Notes under the pieces: model-generated | What the model saw: the letters and a program-made list of their open reading frames with translations, nothing else | The model's database searches: none | Told to the model about the DNA's origin: nothing | From: Gnetum montanum | Lineage: Eukaryota; Streptophyta; Gnetopsida; Gnetales; Gnetaceae | Assembly: GCA_015680685.1 (NCBI GenBank) | Contig: MNCI01008436.1 | Location: 110,369 to 174,368 of the forward strand | Direction of reading: 5' to 3' | DNA length: 64,000 nt | Part shown: positions 59,701 to 64,000 of the stretch, piece by piece | Numbering within the stretch: position 1 is the stretch's first letter | How the letters are laid out: each line of letters begins with the position of its first letter | Made by a program: the position numbers and the translations under genes

Positions 59701-61389
59701 AATACCACCTCACTCGATGGAAACCCACATTCTATTTTTTGGATCTTCTCCTTCCAACTGAGTCATGGGGGAGATGGCCATTCATGCTAACCATTACCAT
59801 GGCCTCTCAACTTTTCTACCCTTTTTTTACCTTTTTGATTTTACAAATTCTTTATTTTCAAATTTTTCTAATTTTATACCATTTTTAGTACATTTAAATT
59901 TTTTTGATTATTTTACACTTTCTTATATATTTTATCTCATGTTTCTTTTGATTAATTGTTTAATTTTCGCATTTTTGCTAATAAATCTACTTTATTATCA
60001 TAGGACACAATGCTAGTACTATTGTTTACTAATGATGGTTTGAGCTTAATGTGTGATTGTCGATGTCTAGTTTCTATTTTTTATTTCTGATGTTTGATGA
60101 ATTTGATATGGTTTATTTTTTCATGGAACATGTAGTGAGTCCATGTCATCCACCCATCCAAAGAACTCTATGGTTTTCCTTGTGCTAAATTTAAGATCCC
60201 TTTTGCATTAAAGAAACTTTTAATTAATTAGTGACCTTCATAGTTTTGGAATCAGGAAGGATCGAGAGGTTTGAAAAGGATGTGACTTTAAGGAACCTCA
60301 ATACTCTTTGTATTTTTCTTCTTTCTTGAGTGCTTAAGTGTTTTTTCATGGACTTCTTACCATTCCATACCACCTAATGATAGGAAGCCAAATAATGTTG
60401 TTGCATGGTGTGGTTCCCATCATTCAAAAAAAAAAGAACAAAAACAAAAATGATAAAAATTCAAAGCACACCCCTTCAACAAGAATAAGTCCTCACATGG
60501 TGTGGTTCCCACTTGAAAAATAAAAAATAAAATAATGATGGGAATTCAAAGCACACCCCTTGGACAACTAAAAGGGCTACAAGCACTAGTTATGGAACTC
60601 AAAAGACATACACCTATGCCTGAAGGTCCCCTTTAACTAAGGCCCTCTCTCTCTCACTTCCTACTTCTCTCTCCTCTTTGTGAAATAGTGATTTTCTTGC
60701 AAGGACACTCTTGTGTCTTGAGTGGATGGATCGGTCTTAGAGTGGTGATGTGAAGTTAGTAACAACAAATGGTTTTGGTTTGGACTGAGGAGGGAACTTC
60801 TCGAGTAATATTGATCATAATTCCACAAGGGACTTCTTATGACCTCAATTTGGAACTCCATTCCACCTTTTCTATCATCCATCCATGCTACCATAACTCA
60901 CCTCACTACCAAGTTCTATATTATGCTCTATGTCTTAGTCTGACGTATTAAGATTCTTGAGTGGATTCTTTTGGGTTGGTCCTTAACTTATCATGATCAT
61001 TAAATTGACTACGGGGCCCATGAACTTCTTAGTTGAGGTTATGCAAGGGCAGTAAAAAGGGCATGAGCTTGCTATGGGGAGGATCCACTTGCATAGCTTT
61101 TAGCTTGACTAGTTTAGGTTCCTTACCTTTGACATTATTACAATCTTATATTTTTTATTTTTAATTGTGTAAACTACTCAGTACTCCTTAATCTTTCATT
61201 ACATTCATCCATTAAATCAATTTTTCTCCATTTTTTCAAATTTAGGAACTTCAATGTCCTCTTCTCATGATTTCATGCTATTATTAGTCTTCTAAGCTTT
61301 CATTTGAGCCCAATTTCATCAAAAAATTCTTTGTATTTTGAAAGTTTCACCAAAGTCAATGAAAGTTAATGGAAGTCAATGATGGTCAA
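59701..61389 (+). other. Ath-D 3'UTR between pol and env-like gene
   Basis: Starts with CATGGGGGAGATGGCC (59764-59779), shared with Ath-B. T-rich, then a run homologous to Ath-B 13700-14550 and to Ath-A 4721-5232. No coding region supported. Confidence 0.6.
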
Positions 61390-61475
61390 TAGTTGCATCG
61401 TCAAGGCCTTTTAGATGAGGCCCCATCATCGAGGCCTCATCGACACAATACAAAAATTCTATATATACCACCAAA
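61390..61475 (+). promoter_or_regulatory. Internal promoter upstream of env-like gene (Ath-D)
   Basis: GTCAAGGCC, GATGAGGCCCCATCATCGAG and GCCTCATCGACAC are followed 15 bp later by TATATATA (61461). The same motif order precedes the LTR TATA boxes of the family and the env-like gene of Ath-A. Confidence 0.5.
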
Positions 61476-61614
61476 CACTTGCGATTTTTTTTTCATTTTC
61501 TCATAACACACGGGAAATTTCTGGAATTCTTCAAAGCCCAAAACCTTCCAGAGCCCATAACTTTTAAACTGCTTGTCCAAATCACTCCATTTTTTGATCT
61601 TGGACTTACCAAAG

Positions 61615-61922
61615 GTAAGATCTTTATCATAGGGGCCACAAACCTTAAGGTTTCCAATGTAATTTTTGAAAATTTTTTCTAGCTCCCCTAAGGGTTAGTA
61701 AATTTAATCATACATAAACATCAACGTTTTCCAAGTTAACTCTTCCAACAACCTCCTGGATGATTTATCAATGATAAGGCATAAATATAAATAATAATTA
61801 AGTTAATTAAATTAGTCATAATCACAACGTATCGAAGTGTAACTACCCTTAAGAGTTAAGATATCCCAACTGTTTTAAGGTTACACAATGATTGCTAATG
61901 CATGGTTCTATTATGATTATCG
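61615..61922 (+). other. Predicted 5'UTR intron before env-like start (Ath-D)
   Basis: Donor AAAG|GTAAGATC. The acceptor position reads TTATCG before ATGGCACC, where Ath-A has TTATAG, so the acceptor AG has been lost here. 308 bp. Confidence 0.5.
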
Positions 61923-64000
61923 ATGGCACCCAAACAAAAGTGCTCATAGGAAGGAGAACCCTCACAACCACGAGAGAAACAACCTAGAGCTAGGAGGGAC
62001 GAACAAGAACAAGGCCAAGAACAATAAGAGGTGACCCATGCAACGAGACCTCTTTGTGAGGAGTCTAAAGTAAAATCTATTCAACATATTTCAGAAGAAG
62101 AATTGCCTATAGAACAATCTCAATGAGGAGAAGCACTTGGACTTGTGCCTAGGCTTAACATCACTCTAACTCAAGCTTGCCTAGACATTATCAAGTCCAA
62201 GAGATTCAAAGATCAATTCTTTAAAAAATAAACTTCAAGCCATTTTTGGAAAAATCTCCAAAGGTTGTCAAAACACAATTACAAACCTCTCCCATGTGCC
62301 AATCATCACGACCAGTGGGAAATTGTACATGGAAGAGACTTATCTCTTCTAGAATAGTCGAAGGCTAGGGTTCATTGTAAAAATTAATGATGTTCAAGTG
62401 TTCTGTTTGGCAGAGGCCATTGCACAGGCACTAGGCTTGCCTAACTTCGAAACATAGTTGGTAGAATTATCAACAAAAGGTGACCCTAAGATGAAAAGGA
62501 AGTGGACCCATCGATGTTAAAGGATGGACTGTAAGGAGTATGGCATGCTCACATTAATGGAGCAAATTTATTTCAAGATTGCAGCCTATCACCTCAATCC
62601 AACAATGAGGCCAAGTAAGGTGACTACCTTCTCCACTCATGCATGAACTACTCTAAGTAGAAAATTTCTCATTAACCTTTCATAGCTAATTTATTTAGAA
62701 ATTGAGAAGCATTTCAAGGAGAACAAACATGGAAGGAGGATGCTGCCCTTTCCATGCCTTATAAGAAAACTTTGTAAGATGGTAGGTATTTTCTACTATT
62801 TCAATGACACTCTCAAGAATACTCCCTTGGCCTCATGGGTAGAAATCATGAAGGACAAAATGCCAATAACCATCCAAGAATAGGAATTACCACCACTACC
62901 ACTCATTGAGGAGATAACAAAGGAGGCCCACACAGTCCTTAATCATTTGTGATAAATCTAAGAGCAACTCTTGAGTAAACAAGAGTAGCAGGTATGAATA
63001 AGTGGAGTGGATCCATCTATGTATCAGCTAACAACAAGTCACCTTAATGATGTGGCTCAAATAGTTAGCTAGATGGAGAGTGATGGTTGCATTTCCTCTT
63101 CCCAAAGAATGTAGCTACATTTGAGGTAAGATCCTAATGCTTGAGAGGTGATAGTCTCATTAGAAACATATCATTTATTCCTAGAAATCTCTAGGAATGC
63201 CACCACTTTCTCAGTGAGGTTGGAGGAAGGTGAAGAGGCATCTATCTAGGTGATGTAGCACCAAGGGCAGTAAGTGGTAGCTAACCATGTGGCTAAAGCA
63301 TTAAATGCACCTGCAGCATCTATACTAGATGTATCTACACCCCAAGATGTGTAAACATTCACATGCATGGTCAGTGGAAAATTATATACAGCCTAGCATG
63401 AAAAATTGATAGAATGACTAGTAGGGATCGGGCAATCAACTCTAAATATCTTTGATCTTCTGAAGAACACCACTGCAACCCAGTTGGAGATACTAAATGC
63501 AAGGAGAAACTGCATCATTCTAGAGGGGCAACTAGAAATGTCCCAAGAGCAAAATCAATGCTTGGCCTTGGAGTTTGCTAAACTTCATGCCTAACTTGTA
63601 GAGCAAACAATCCTCATCCTAGCAACAACAAGGGATGAAGCTATCAAAAAGCTTCAAGAATGATTTTAAAAGGTTGAGGAGGAAGCAGTAATGGCCATCT
63701 TCAAATAGTCCATGGTAGAAGCTAAAACACATTCAATCAAAAGAGAATTAAATCAAATTTATCAAGAAAATGAACCATTGACTACGCAAATCATCACTTG
63801 CAAAATGTTAATGCTCAAAGAGATCAAATGCAAGAATTCATTCATCAATAGCAAGAGCAGCTTGCTAAGGTCAACACTGAATTGAGAAAATTGGCCACAA
63901 AGAACCAAAATATATCAATGAAGGAGGTATGCACCTTGCAACAAAATTATATCATCGAAATCATCGCCTGAAAGAACGAAGCTCTCACGTTTGAAAGGGT
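61923..64000 (+). pseudogene. Ath-D env-like gene (partial)
   Basis: Starts ATGGCACCCAAACAAAAG. The order seen is a basic Arg/Gln-rich N-terminus; ALGLVPRLNITLTQACLDII; GKLYMEETY ... NSRRLGFIVKINDVQVF; CLAEAIAQALGLPNFET; MDCKEYGMLTLMEQIYFKI; then FPCLIRKLCKMVGIFYY. This order resembles the putative plant transposon / envelope-like domain found after pol in Athila elements. The rest is Gln/Glu-rich with coiled-coil character (EILNARRNCIILEGQLEMSQ). Many TAG/TAA replace likely Gln. No signal peptide or clear membrane helix is visible in the part present. It continues past the window edge. Confidence 0.6.

Larger units (their letters stand above)
52597..64000 (+). mobile_element. Ath-D, env-bearing Athila element, truncated by window end
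   Basis: 5' LTR, PBS, gag, PR, RT, RNase H, INT, 3'UTR, internal promoter, intron and env-like gene are all on the plus strand in Athila order. The 3' LTR lies beyond 64000. It is inserted in the copia integrase. Confidence 0.85.

Noticed and set aside
1-64000. Host gene, tRNA, rRNA or CRISPR
   Set aside because: No recognisable signature found on either strand; all clear coding homology is to retroelements, apart from the unassigned antisense unit.

Overview
The window looks like intergenic DNA from a large, repeat-dominated plant genome; a conifer-like seed plant is my inference, and no species can be named from the sequence. The evidence is a dense set of old LTR retrotransposons from plant lineages (Ty3/gypsy Athila, Tat/Ogre and chromovirus, plus Ty1/copia and a LINE relic), strong AT bias, CpG depletion, and reading frames broken mostly by TAG/TAA/TGA at codons where sister copies keep Gln, Arg or Trp, as expected from deamination of methylated C. 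I found no host housekeeping gene, rRNA, tRNA or CRISPR. All coding regions are decayed.

Layout. 1-1125 (-): start of an Athila gag, primer-binding site (PBS) and an LTR shared by two tandem Athila copies. 1126-5232 (-): the 3' half of copy Ath-A (env-like gene, its 5'UTR intron, a TATA box, 3'UTR). 5233-41027 (-): one chromovirus (Chr-1) cut into three pieces. Its integrase is split by a 2.3-kb solo LTR (S1, 5498-16786), which carries a whole Athila copy on the + strand (Ath-B, 6112-15053). Its gag region is split by an 18.6-kb Tat/Ogre-like element (Tat-1, 21034-39679, -). 41028-50540: AT-rich DNA with a LINE C-terminal relic and a gag-plus-LTR remnant of another Athila (Ath-C, -). 50545-52596 (+): a Ty1/copia element cut in its integrase by Ath-D. 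52597-64000 (+): Ath-D, with 5' LTR, gag, PR, RT, RNase H, INT, 3'UTR, internal promoter and env-like gene, running off the right edge.

Most interesting is Tat-1. Its protease and reverse transcriptase frames are separated by a 5.8-kb interval whose GT...AG ends join the two frames exactly in phase, as in Ogre introns. Inside that interval, on the opposite strand, lies a separate gene-like unit: 28-bp dyad repeats, a TATA box, at least seven coding exons separated by short plant-like introns of 75-137 bp whose phases match at each junction, and a defined stop codon. The unit is partly masked by what looks like an assembly error: a contig placed in reverse between two single Ns, creating a perfect 414-bp inverted repeat.

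A second theme is the env-like gene of the Athila family. Two copies (Ath-A, Ath-D) share an LTR-like TATA promoter and an intron that ends directly before the start codon, so the gene could have had its own transcript.
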